From: a virus
IMG/VR virus record: IMGVR_UViG_3300002053_000020
Location: 1-55,574 of that record
DNA length: 55,574 nucleotides
Reading direction: 5' to 3' (one strand)
Numbering within the stretch: the first letter of the stretch is position 1; each line of letters begins with the position of its first letter. Under the pieces are notes generated by a model. The model worked only from the letters and a program-made list of their open reading frames with translations, was not told where the DNA came from and did not search any database. A program made the translations under genes and the position numbers. Shown one piece after another: positions 6,808 to 17,600 of the stretch.

Positions 6808-8646
6808 ATGGCAGGTCTGAAGCTAATGACGCAGGGCGGTTATGTACCACGGGTGGCCGCCCACTTGCTTCAAGACAATGAGGCTCAACGCGCCATCAAT
6901 ACAAAACTGTATGCCGGAGATCTCAGGGGTTGGTACAAGTCAGCCCCCGCGACTCCGGCTTTTCAATGTATTGAATTTGGCGAAACCCTCTACAAGATAA
7001 AAGATCCTGATCAAGATAATCGCTGGCTAGTCTGGGATTCCGTTGTGACGGTTGCCCTGAACCCGGTTATCGACGACACGAATCCTTCCTCGATCTACTA
7101 CACAGAAAACGCAGAGTTGAAAAAAACCAATTCAGATCTTGCGGGATCTGACAGTGGCAACCCTCCTGATGATTGGTTGTATGGGAAAGTTCCAGAACCG
7201 ACCTCAGCTCTTACTGCAACTAAGGTAGGTAGCGGCAGTGGGTCTTCTGAGGATAGAATCTACGTCTACACTTTCATTCAAGAGTTTGGCGGCATTGAAG
7301 AAGAGAGTGCGCCTTCTGTTGCTTCGAATGTAGTAACTGTTAAGGCAACTGGCGAAACTGTTAACCTTACTAACTTTCAAAATGCAACAGGTCTTTCTCA
7401 CCAGAACGTAACAAAGATTCGCATCTACCGATCTGTTTCTTCTGCTGGTGTAACGCCGACATTTTTGTTTGTTGATGAGATCCCTGCAAGTAACGCAGCA
7501 ACTCCGGGCTATACCTACAACGACAACAAGACAGCAACTCAGCTTGGCGAACAGCTTCAAACTGTAGAGCGAATTCCTCCCGGGCCGTTGACTGGTATTG
7601 TTGGTCATCCATCTGGGTTCTTGGCTGGATTCCACTTGCGAGAGGTATTGTTCTCTGAGATTGGATACCCGCAAGCTTGGCCTATTGCTTATCGCTACAC
7701 TGTAGATGCTGACATCGTTGCTATTGCAGTGTACGGTCAAAGCGTTGTTGTTCTGACGAAAGGATATCCGGTCGTATTCTCTGGCTCAGATCCAGCGGCT
7801 ATGACTCCAGAGAAGTTGACTGAGCTTGAGCCTTGCATCTCTGCTCGATCGGTAGCGTCTGATGCAAACGGCGTGATGTACGCAAGCCCTAACGGGATCT
7901 GTCTTGTCGGCCCCGCCGGAACTGGCTTGGCAACTGGCAACATCATGCTGCGCGACAACTTCGAGAAGTTCAACCCGGCTACGATTCGAGGCGCTGTTTA
8001 TAGTGGCAAGTACTTCGGCTTCTATCAACAGGGAACCGAGTATCTGACCAGCGGCGGATTGATTCTTGACCGGACGATGCAAAGCTCTCCGTTCTCGATG
8101 ACTAACATCAAAGCAAGAGCAACATTTGTAGACCCAGAAACAGCTGATCTTTACTACCTCTGGGATACAACGGTCTACAAGTGGGAGGGCGATAAGCTAA
8201 ACAACTGGCCTTTCGAGTGGTTGTCTAAGAAGTTCATCTTCTCTGACCCTGTTAACTTGGGTGCCATAGAGCTTGATGCCGACTTCTTGAGCGCCGAGGC
8301 AGAAGCCCAATGGGAAGCTTACGTTCAGTCTATTAAGGATGCTAACCAGATTCTTTTTGATACTGGCGATCCACTAGAGGGCGACCTTAACGACACACCA
8401 CTGAACCACTTTGCTCTTGGTGGCTCTATCCTTCAACCAATCCCGGAAGCACTTGATGATCGCTTCATCCAGTTTACTTTGTATGTCGATGGCGTAGAAA
8501 AGTACAACACTGTGTATGTTGAGAGTGGTACTTATCGGTTGCCATCTGGTTACAAAGGGCAGATCTTTGAGATCAAGCTAGCTGGTAATGTTGAGTTCCG
8601 CTATATCAAGATGGCCGAGACCATGAAGGAGCTTAAGTCACTATGA
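6808..8646 (+). CDS. large virion structural protein, tail/neck type (612 aa)
   Basis: The start follows AAGGGGGAAAAATG. The protein opens with GLKLMTQGGYVPRVAAHLLQ..., a sequence type I associate with a conserved podovirus-like structural protein. The body is beta-rich with repeated Gly-x-Tyr/Phe turns, an Ig-like segment (PTSALTATKV...YTFIQEFGGIEEESAPS near 130-175) and a propeller-like middle (VVLTKGYPVVFSG, GVMYASPNGICLVGP). There is no enzymatic motif. It is followed by small genes and the internal virion proteins, so it is probably part of the tail tube, nozzle or neck. Confidence 0.75.
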   Translation: MAGLKLMTQGGYVPRVAAHLLQDNEAQRAINTKLYAGDLRGWYKSAPATPAFQCIEFGETLYKIKDPDQDNRWLVWDSVVTVALNPVIDDTNPSSIYYTENAELKKTNSDLAGSDSGNPPDDWLYGKVPEPTSALTATKVGSGSGSSEDRIYVYTFIQEFGGIEEESAPSVASNVVTVKATGETVNLTNFQNATGLSHQNVTKIRIYRSVSSAGVTPTFLFVDEIPASNAATPGYTYNDNKTATQLGEQLQTVERIPPGPLTGIVGHPSGFLAGFHLREVLFSEIGYPQAWPIAYRYTVDADIVAIAVYGQSVVVLTKGYPVVFSGSDPAAMTPEKLTELEPCISARSVASDANGVMYASPNGICLVGPAGTGLATGNIMLRDNFEKFNPATIRGAVYSGKYFGFYQQGTEYLTSGGLILDRTMQSSPFSMTNIKARATFVDPETADLYYLWDTTVYKWEGDKLNNWPFEWLSKKFIFSDPVNLGAIELDADFLSAEAEAQWEAYVQSIKDANQILFDTGDPLEGDLNDTPLNHFALGGSILQPIPEALDDRFIQFTLYVDGVEKYNTVYVESGTYRLPSGYKGQIFEIKLAGNVEFRYIKMAETMKELKSL

Positions 8647-8843
8647 CCAGAATAAGGAAACCAGCAATCCCAGCGGTTGTTGTTCCTGATAGGCGGCTAT
8701 CAACCCTCCTGAATCCCATGAAGCAAAATATTGAAATTTTGACAGGGGTTCGTGGAGGGGAGATCAAGTACCTAGAAGAGACAGCAACAGTGGATGAGGC
8801 AGTCGCAAAGATCAACGAGATCATTGACCGACTTAACCAATAA
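8643..8843 (+). CDS. small conserved phage protein (66 aa)
   Basis: The start overlaps the preceding stop as ATGA. The N-terminus is basic and Pro-rich (TRIRKPAIPAVVVPD). The C-terminus is a helix with a heptad-like pattern (TVDEAVAKINEIIDRLN). Small proteins with such a tail often trimerise next to a large structural protein. No specific function is recognised. The coupling and position suggest a virion accessory protein. Confidence 0.65.
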   Translation: MTRIRKPAIPAVVVPDRRLSTLLNPMKQNIEILTGVRGGEIKYLEETATVDEAVAKINEIIDRLNQ

Positions 8844-8846
8844 TTT

Positions 8847-9260
8847 ATGGAACGACTAATCAACGATCCAGACCGTGTGTGGCACTTCCTGAAAGATCTC
8901 GGAGTCCCGGTGATGTATACCGCCGGGATGCAAGGGATCGCTCGGGAAGTGGACGGTGGTCTGATGGGTGCGGTGTTGTATGATGGTTACACAAATAACA
9001 ACATTTTTATGCACTGTGCAGGTAGAGGGAAACGGTGGGTAAGCAAAAGCCTGTTGAAGGCAGCTTTCGCATACCCATTCCAGCAGATGAATTGCAAGAG
9101 GATCACAGCTTGGGTAGATGAATCCAATGTGGACTCTCGTCGCTTTGTAGAAAACGTCGGCTTCGAGGTTGAGGCTACGCTCAAGGGCGCGGCTCACGAT
9201 GGCGGTGATGTCATCCTGTACGTTTTGTGGAAAGAAAATTGTCGATTTATAAAGGACTGA
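8847..9260 (+). CDS. GNAT-family N-acetyltransferase-like protein
   Basis: A 137-residue protein with the GNAT fold order: a beta strand pair (GLMGAVLYDGY), a helix after GKRWVSKSLLKAAFAYPF that corresponds to the acetyl-CoA site region, then RITAWVDESNVDSRRFVENVGFEVE, the typical Asn-containing strand followed by the GF[E/K] turn, and VILYVLW at the end. The canonical Q/RxxGxG/A loop is degenerate (AGRGKRW). Phage GNATs beside virion genes may modify virion or host proteins; the substrate is unknown here. It begins three bases after the previous stop. Confidence 0.7.
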   Translation: MERLINDPDRVWHFLKDLGVPVMYTAGMQGIAREVDGGLMGAVLYDGYTNNNIFMHCAGRGKRWVSKSLLKAAFAYPFQQMNCKRITAWVDESNVDSRRFVENVGFEVEATLKGAAHDGGDVILYVLWKENCRFIKD

Positions 9261-9262
9261 GA

Positions 9263-10462
9263 ATGTTCGACAAATACAACAGCTTCACTGAGTTCTATGG
9301 GGAAGTAAACCCTAGAGACCGTGTTGAGCAGAAGCTAGCCGTTTGGGAAAAGCGGAACATTTGCTTTGGCGGCGGCAAGGGAAGTGCTCCAGATCCAAAC
9401 CCCGGCATGGTTGCTAGTGCTGAAGCAGCTAAGACCGCGGCAGAAGCCCAGAAGGAAATTGCCAGAGAGAACTTAGCGTTCTATAAAAAGCAATACGAAG
9501 AGTTCAAGCCGATCATCACTGAGGTTCTTCAGGGCGAGGTCAAGACCCAGCAGGAATCTATGCGGCAAGCTGCTGAGTACGAAGACTACATGAAGGGCAC
9601 CTTCCGTCCGCTTGAGAAGAAGCTGACTGACGAGGCCATGCAGTTTAGTACTGAGGCTGAGCAGGAGAAAATGGCTCGCGCTGCTGTCGGTGACATCGGT
9701 CAAGCGTTTGCCAATGTGCGCGGTCAAGCCCAGCGTCAGTCCCGTGCTTCCGGCATTAACACTAACACCGGTAGGTTTGCAGCTCTGAACCAGCAGCTCA
9801 ACCTGCAAGAAGCTTTGGCTCGTGCTGGCGCTGCTACTGGCGCTAGGGAGACTGCTGTTGATAAAGGCCGTGCTCTGACGTATGACGCTGCTGCCCTTGG
9901 TCGTGGACTGCCTTCAAATGTTTCCGCGTCTTTTGGAACTGGCCTGCAAGCTGCTGCTGGTGCCCGTCAGTCTGCGATGGCTCCGGGTCAGATCATGCAG
10001 CCCGGTTATCAAGGCTACTCACAGCAGATGGCTGGCGTTCAGCAGGGTTACGGAAATGCTGGCGGCATCTACGGTCAAGAGTTTGGCGCTCGTATGCAGG
10101 GCTATAATGCTCAGCAACAAGCCGATGCTGCGCTCTGGGGTGGGGTTGGTCAAGCTGGCGGTATGTTGTTTGGCGGTGGCACGAAGCCTTGGTTCCTTGC
10201 TGCTGACGGTGGTGAGGCTGATGTCTCTACCCCATTCAACCGCAAGGCAATCGGCATGATGCACGAAGGCCCCGGCCCCGTGCGTGGCCCCGGTGGGCCG
10301 GTGGATGACAAAGTCCCAGCCATGCTATCGAACGGCGAGTACGTCATCCCGGCTGACACGGTGAAGCGTATAGGCAAATCAAACCTAGACAAACTGGTGA
10401 AGCAGACCCACACACCGGCTGCAACCCAGCGTCGTAGAAAAGCATTGAAAGGTAAAAAATAA
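9263..10462 (+). CDS. internal virion protein with ADGG / SNGEYV motifs (399 aa)
   Basis: I prefer the ATG at 9263 (AAGGACTGAGAATG) over an upstream GTG at 9227. Residues 50-180 are Ala/Gln/Glu-rich and helical. The middle is Gly/Ala/Gln-rich (GYGNAGGIYGQEFGARMQGYN). The C-terminal region holds AADGGEAD and then GPGGPVDDKVPAMLSNGEYV, a motif seen in several virion proteins of related phages (from memory). Size, helical make-up and position just before two longer helical proteins suggest a T7 gp14-type ejection protein. The last A of its TAA is the first A of the next ATG. Confidence 0.7.
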   Translation: MFDKYNSFTEFYGEVNPRDRVEQKLAVWEKRNICFGGGKGSAPDPNPGMVASAEAAKTAAEAQKEIARENLAFYKKQYEEFKPIITEVLQGEVKTQQESMRQAAEYEDYMKGTFRPLEKKLTDEAMQFSTEAEQEKMARAAVGDIGQAFANVRGQAQRQSRASGINTNTGRFAALNQQLNLQEALARAGAATGARETAVDKGRALTYDAAALGRGLPSNVSASFGTGLQAAAGARQSAMAPGQIMQPGYQGYSQQMAGVQQGYGNAGGIYGQEFGARMQGYNAQQQADAALWGGVGQAGGMLFGGGTKPWFLAADGGEADVSTPFNRKAIGMMHEGPGPVRGPGGPVDDKVPAMLSNGEYVIPADTVKRIGKSNLDKLVKQTHTPAATQRRRKALKGKK

Positions 10463-11646
10463 TGGCTACTGGACTTGGCGCATTTGTTGGAGGTTTCGCT
10501 AAGGGCATGAGCGACGTGCAAGATATGGAAGCACGGAAGCAAGCCATTGAGCGGGACAAAGAGCGCATGGCTATGGATCGAGATCGTTTTGCCTTGGAGA
10601 AAGCCCGGGCAGAGCGTGATGCTCAGATGGGTGAGATCGCTCGTCAAGAGGCTCAACTTAAGCTCGACCAAGCTAAGCGTGACGAAGCTATGGCTACTGA
10701 TATGAGGGCAAGCCTAGATCAGTTTATGACCGAAACCAAGGCTGGCTATGAGGCGGAAGAGATCTCACCTGATGGCAAGACCGTTGGGTTCCGCCGCTTC
10801 CAAGATGGCCCTTCCGCTATCGCTGATGTCAAGGCTCGCGGCAATCAGTTCCGTCCCGGAAGCCTGAAGCGCGTTGGCGAGATGGATGAGATCGAGAAGC
10901 AGCTATTGTTTGCTGACCGATTCAATGCTGTTCTGGCTAAGCACGGGAGACTCACCCCGGAGCAGATGGACGCTGCTCGCACTCGACGCAAAGAGATTTC
11001 GTCCGAGGGTGCGCTGGAATCAATGCGTTACTTTTTGGCAACTGGCGATGTCGCTGGAACCAAAGATATGTTCGCCAAGAAAGGCAAGATCAAGATTGGC
11101 GATGATGTGATGTTGAAGGTCGTTCCTGACGAGTTCACCGGCTCACGTGTCATTGGCACCCGTATGGTTAATGGCAAGGAACAACAGGTCTTTGACGCAT
11201 TTCAGGATGTTATACTTCCGTCAATGTCTCCGAAAGCATACGCCGAGATTATGGGCGAGATGAAGAAGACCGGCGCTATTCAGAAAGCAGAGACAGATCG
11301 CGCCAAAATGCGTGAGGCTGGAGAAACTACCCGTAGTCGCGAGTCTAATGCGGCGGCTATGGATCGTGAAGTCTATCGTGCTCGCAAAGACATCGAAATT
11401 GCTAGCATGAAAGACAAGGGCGAGAAAGACACTGTCGGGAAACAACTGCGGGAGATTATGTTCCCGTTGGCAGAAAAGCAAGCATCGCAACCGGGCTTCG
11501 TTTTCAACGCCGACTACTATCGCAAGAATACTATTGAGCAACTGGATCGTGCGCGATACCTCTACGAGACAGGGAAAGTCAAATCCCTAGAAGAGGCCGC
11601 ATCAGCAGCGATCAAAGAAATACCTTATAACCCTCCGAAAAGGTAA
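10462..11646 (+). CDS. internal virion protein, coiled-coil rich (394 aa)
   Basis: It is coupled to the previous gene by TAATG. A short Gly/hydrophobic N-terminus (ATGLGAFVGGFAKGMSDV) is followed by a long charged coiled coil (about residues 20-95). A mixed domain comes next, then another basic/acidic helix (residues 265-325). No enzyme motif is visible. The gene order gp14-like, coiled-coil protein, giant protein mirrors the T7 gp14-15-16 ejectosome order. The sequence itself shows only the architecture, so the role is inferred. Confidence 0.65.
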   Translation: MATGLGAFVGGFAKGMSDVQDMEARKQAIERDKERMAMDRDRFALEKARAERDAQMGEIARQEAQLKLDQAKRDEAMATDMRASLDQFMTETKAGYEAEEISPDGKTVGFRRFQDGPSAIADVKARGNQFRPGSLKRVGEMDEIEKQLLFADRFNAVLAKHGRLTPEQMDAARTRRKEISSEGALESMRYFLATGDVAGTKDMFAKKGKIKIGDDVMLKVVPDEFTGSRVIGTRMVNGKEQQVFDAFQDVILPSMSPKAYAEIMGEMKKTGAIQKAETDRAKMREAGETTRSRESNAAAMDREVYRARKDIEIASMKDKGEKDTVGKQLREIMFPLAEKQASQPGFVFNADYYRKNTIEQLDRARYLYETGKVKSLEEAASAAIKEIPYNPPKR

Positions 11647-11653
11647 TTGAAAG

Positions 11654-14600
11654 ATGGCAACTTCCCTCTACAAAACTTCCAACCAAGCCGGTTCTGAAGT
11701 TCGACGTAGGGGGAAGGGGATCTCCACTGGTGAATACAAACCGGGCGACTTTGTTCAGAAAGTAACTGGACAAGAGTACGTCCCGGGGCGTATTGCTAGT
11801 GAGGCAATAGGTGAAGACTACCGTCCGGGTGTGCTCGCTGATCGTGCTCTGCAAGAACCCCTTCCTTCCGCTACTCGCCGCCGTGGTATCACACCACCCC
11901 CTTCAGGCGAAGCTCCGACCACCACTTCCAGATATCAAACCGACGCAGAAGAACTAGCTGCGTGGAAAAAATCCCGAGGCATTACCGACACTCCCCCTGC
12001 TCAGGATTCGTCACGTCCATTGGAAGGCGATTTCTTTGGCGATGCGGCTAAAGACTTGGCTGCTGGCGGAGTTCAGCTTGTCAAGGGCGTGTATGAGATC
12101 GGCAACTTGGTTAGTGGAGGGGCGCTGGATGAGGCAATCAAAGCCCGCACCGGAAGCACAGGAACCGAGAATCTTGCCGAAGGCGTTCAGCAGATCAGGG
12201 AGAGTCAATCCCCTGCGCTACAGGCTCAGCGTAAAGAACTGGAAGATACCAAGGGATTCGTGGACAGCTTCAGTACCGTCCTAGCCAACCCTCGTCTTGC
12301 CGGTTCTATGCTGGTTGAGATGGTTCCGCAGCTTGCTACCGTTGGTCTTGCTGCCCGTGCCGCCGCTGTCCGGACAATCGAGTACGCGCTAAGCCGTGGG
12401 CTGTCGATGGAAGCCGCATCAGCTATGGCTACGACCAATGCTACCCGGGTGGCGATCGGTGCTAACGCTGTCATGGAGGGCACCGCTGCTGGCTCCGACG
12501 CTCGTCAGTCAATCTTGTCAATGAAACAAGAAGAGCTGGACAAGTCTCCCCAATATCAGAAGCTCCTGAAGGAGTTGGGCGATCCAGGTCTGGCGCGGCT
12601 GAAGCTGGCTAACGATGCGTCCGTGGTTTCTACCGCCTTGGCTGGCTCGATCTCCGCTCTGCTGGGCAAGGTCACTGGTGCCGGTAAGCTGGAAGCTCAG
12701 GTCTTGGGCCGAGTCACTGATGTCTCAGAGAAGGCTGTGGCTGACGCTGCCAAGAAGGGAGTCGTTCGCCGCACTGGTGAAGGCTTCCTGAAAGAGGCTG
12801 CGCAAGAGTCCGGGGAAGAGGGTGGATCTACCTTCTCCTCAAACGTGGGCGCATTCGCGTCAGGAGCCCGCCCAGAGCAAGATCTCCTTGAGGGTGTACC
12901 GGAAGCTGCCGGAGCTGCTGCTGCCGTTGGCGGCGTTTCTGGTGGCTTTATGGGGGCTATTGGTGGGCCTAAAGGAAAGCCGGGAGATACGGAATCAAAG
13001 CCCGGAGAATCCGGAACGACCCCTCCTACGCCCGGAAAAGAGTTCCGTCCTAGAACCCTAGCGGCTGTAGAGATGGTATCCGCGGTCAGGGATCAGGGCC
13101 TCATGGCGTACATGTACTCTGTTGGAGACGACGCTACCAAGGCACAACTCCGCGCTGCCAACCCCGGTCTGGACTTGGATCAACTTTCTAAGGATGTGGA
13201 TCTGGTCAACGCCGGTAAGCGCATTGCTACCCAAGCTCCGGGATTTGTCGGTCAGGTTGCCGCGCAGCTTGAGGGTTTTGATCTTGAGGCTGCAACCCTA
13301 GAAGCTGCTGAGACTAAGACTGCCGGTGGGATCTCTGGCATTATCCGGGCGAGCGAACTGGCAAAGACTATTGCCGAAGAGCGTGCCCAAGGCATTACTG
13401 ACGAGAAGATCCAGCAAGCCGAGACAGGTGAGACTGCTGTTGTTGCCCCTCGTCGTGAGCCTCTGAGCCAAGAAGATCAGGATATCCGCATCCGTGGCTA
13501 TGAGCGTCTGGTTCGTAACCTGTCGGTCTATCCAGAGAACTACCGCGTCACCCGTGCTGAGCAGATCATCCGGGACATGACAGATCAGGGCTACCCACCG
13601 GAACTTATAAGTGCCACTGTTGCCCCGATTTTGGAACCTACAGCTCTCGATATTGGTACTCAGTGGGAGCAGAACATTCCTGATGGTATCGAAGACCCAG
13701 ACCTTGACGCACTTGATGCTGAGATGGCTGATGTCGAATCCCAGCTTGGGACTAACGAGGTAGGCCTGCCGCCGGTTCCTAATGAGCCAGCCATTGTCGA
13801 AGGCCCGACCTCGGCTGAAGCTGACATGGCTCAGATGGAAGCTCCTGTTGCCACAGATCAGACCCTTGAACAGCCAATGTCTTTCGACGAGGTTCGCGCC
13901 GGGATGTCTCGTTATGATTACGGCAAGACAAATGACCCTGAGAATTTAGACGAAAGCCTGTACGTTCAGACTGAGGTGCCGCCAGCGTTCCAAGCTATTG
14001 CCAAAGCATTCGGCATGAAGATCTATGGCGTGAAGTACATGGGTTCGAACGAGCGCACACGGAATCGTCAGGGCCTGTCGCTTGGCCGTAATACAATTGT
14101 TTTGAACTTTGCTCAGGCCAAGAGGCGTAATCAGCTGCACATCTTGGGGCATGAGCTGTATCACGAACTTCGCCGCCGCAACCCAGAAGCAGCGCTGAAG
14201 CTTGAGCAAGAAGTCAAAGCTTTCTTAGATAGCAATAAGTCAAGAGAGTTCCGCAAGAAGTTGTCATCTGTAGGGTATGCCCCGTCGGATATAGACAACG
14301 AGATGACTGCTGACATTATGGGCTTTCTGTTTACTGACAAAGCCTTCTGGGAGCAGGTTGGTCAGAACAATCCATCCCTGCTACAGCGCATCATCCGTGT
14401 CTTGGATGACCTGATTGCACGATACAACGAGCTTGGTCTTCGTGAGCAGATGGCTAAGGATATGGTGGCAGACCTTGATGGCCTCAGGACTTTGCTCGTC
14501 AAGTTTGTTGATCAGCATAAGATCGAAGCTGCCGGCAATCTAGAAATCGCACAGAGCGTTGACTTCGACCCAGATCAGAACGAAGCCCTCATTAAGATCC

Positions 14601-17600
14601 GCTCCCTTATCCGGGATGGCAAGACTCTTGAGGCATCGAAGATCTTCAAGGAGCAGGGTTTCTTCCGCGAGTACGGCCTGAAGTTCAACGAGATTGTGGC
14701 CGACGAAGAAGCAAAAGCCGCTCAGGGTGACACTCGTGCTGATGCTGAGGTTATAGCTGAGAACGAGGCGTACATCAAACGTCAGCGTAAATTATGGAGT
14801 GAAGATCCTAATATTACGCCGCCCGCACAAGAGGAGCAAGAGGTACAGCTCCGTCGCCCACAGGAGGAGATTGACGCTGAGAATGCCTACGCTGCAACTC
14901 AGCAGATCTTTGACTTGTTGCGTCGCGAACAAGTTGCCCAAGCCGCCAAGGTATTCCGCGAGTCCAACCTTGCCGCCTTCGGGGAGAACTTCGTCGATCT
15001 GCAAAAGATCATCCAAGACGAGCGCACCAAGCGGGTATCCGAAGCTCAGTTCAAGACTGACGAGCAGAAGAGACTTGCCCTGACATCGAAGAGACGCGGC
15101 TACGATAAGCGCGTTGACAAATTGATGAGCGGGATCTCCAAGAAGATTGAGGAGCAAATCGCCCAGAGAAAAGCAACTGCAATAGCCGAGGCCAAAGAAG
15201 CAAAACGCAGGGCAGCAGACAAGAAAGCTGCTGAAATTGGCGGCATGGAAGAAGAGCGCGGCATACTGGATAACGACGTTGGTGGCGTGTTTACCCAGAT
15301 GGCTGTGGCTGGCATGTATGGCGGAGAAGAAGCCCAGATACAGGCGCAAGCAAAGCTAGATGCAATGCAAGGGGAGCGTCAGGTTGATGAGCGTGGACAA
15401 GAGCAGGGGTACAAAACAAAGTCAGATATGCTTGTTGAAGAACAGGCTGCAATCATGTCTGGTCGCGTCCGCACTCTGGTCTACACCGCAGATCGGAACC
15501 TAGCAGAGCTAGCCAAGATCCGAGAAGAGATGGCCAAAGAGGGTTATGAGCCATACCTGATCGAGCAGACCGTTGCTAAGGCAGAGCGCCAACTGCGTGA
15601 GCTTCGTGACGCTGAGCTTGCTGATCTGGTTCGTGCCCAACTGAAGGACACGGCGCAGCAAGTTGACGCAATGAAGGTCTCGAAGGTTGAGCCAGAGATT
15701 TACCCTGCACTTGAGGGTATTCAGGCTGAGCTTGACCTCAATGATGAACAGCGCACTGATGCTCGTCGCTTGGCTGAAGCAATGGCTGGGAAGGACGAGA
15801 TAGACGAGGAGACCGGCGAAGTCAAGAAGCGCGAGAAGATGACATTCGCTGAGGCTATCAGGGCTATCCGTGAGAATGACATTGGCCTGAAGCACCTTTA
15901 CGATCAGATGCGTAGCCTTGGCATGGAGATCAAGAAGGAATACATCGACATGTCAGGCAACGTGTCGGCCAACCACAAGCTGAACGATTGGGTAAAGAAG
16001 TTCCCATCCTCCGCTATGTGGGCGCGTCACGCTTGGTTCAAGTCGTATGAAGCATTGCCTGTCAAAGGTATGGTGCAGCTCACCGCTGGAGAGAAAGTCT
16101 CTTACGACAACTGGCAAAAGAAGATGCGCGAACTACGCACTCGTCGGTTTGAGCAAGAACCGGGCAGAGGGCTTTCGTTCATGAGTCTTGAGCAAGCATT
16201 CCCTAACGCTCTGTTCATGAACTACACCCTGAACGAGATGCGCAATCCTGACCGCATGAATCCTGAAGATGCTGTATTTATCAGGGAGATCTCAGAAGAT
16301 CCAGTACGTTCGTGGATGTTGGATATCAAGTCTGCTATTCAGGCACGTCCAGATCTTGAGCCTCAACTGTCTCAATACCTGACTGCTGACGAGATGACTG
16401 CATGGAAAGAGTTCCGCGCCCGTGAATTCCGCGAGGCTCAGCGCAACATCGAGATGAAGATGCGCTCTCCGGTTTACAGTCAACTTGACAGTCTGCGCTA
16501 CCTGTCTCCTGAGGTATACATGAATTACCGCAAGGAGATTGCAACCGCGGAGGAGGCTCAGCTCGCCAAGATCTTGCAGAATGCGTTCGAAGTTAACGAA
16601 TTAGCAAGAGAGGCTATTGAGTCAGGATATGATGTTGGTCAGACCATTGGCGAACTGATGGACGAAAGGGCTCAGGAGGACGAGCGTGCCTCTGTGTCTG
16701 CTGACGTTATGGATCTCGAAGCCAAGTACGATACAGATGGCAACGAGATTGTGCCAGATGAGAGCATCACCTTTGAGCGCATTGAGAATTCTGGCGCGAT
16801 GCCCGGTATGAACATCAATGAGGCACTAGAAACTGCGTTCGCTAAGTGGGATGTGCCGCCTCAGTACACGGTGGTACAAAACCTGAACCAGTTGCCTGAC
16901 GATGTTCGTGCTCGGTTGACCCAGCGTTTCGGTGCTACAGGATTCCAAGGTGCACTTGATCCAAAGACGGGACATATCTACATCCTGTCAGACTTCCACA
17001 CGAATCCGGAAGATGCCAAGTTCACAATGTTCCACGAATTGTACGGACATTGGGGGCTTCGTGCGTTCTTGGGTGACAAGCTGGACGACTTCCTGAACAC
17101 TCAGTACAGACTGAACCAGAAAGTACGCAAGGCTACTGATGCACTCAAGGCCAAGGCTGATGAGATGGGGCAACCTATGTCTCAGTCGGAAGCTATCGAA
17201 GAAGCAATCGCGGATATGGCTGCGGCTGGTGACACTGGCGCATTCCATACCTTGATCGGTAAGCTGATTCGCTGGCTCAAGGCACATGGGTTTGAGAACG
17301 TAGCTAAGTGGCTGGATGGTTCTGGTGATGTCGAACTAGCAACAGTACTGCAAGGTGCCCGTGACGCTGCTCGCAATCAGGGGATCTCTCCGCTTGCTGG
17401 CGCACCGATGGAGGTGATGTATAACCGTGCAAAGGATCAGCCGGTTGAAGCCTACGCTTACCGTGATGGCAACATTACTGCGTACGCTCGGATGAATCCT
17501 GTGACCGGACGCTGGACTGTGTTCACGATTAACCCGGGCGCAACCAGCATCATTGACGGTGACTACAACATCACCGATGCCGACACCCTGCAAGTGGCTC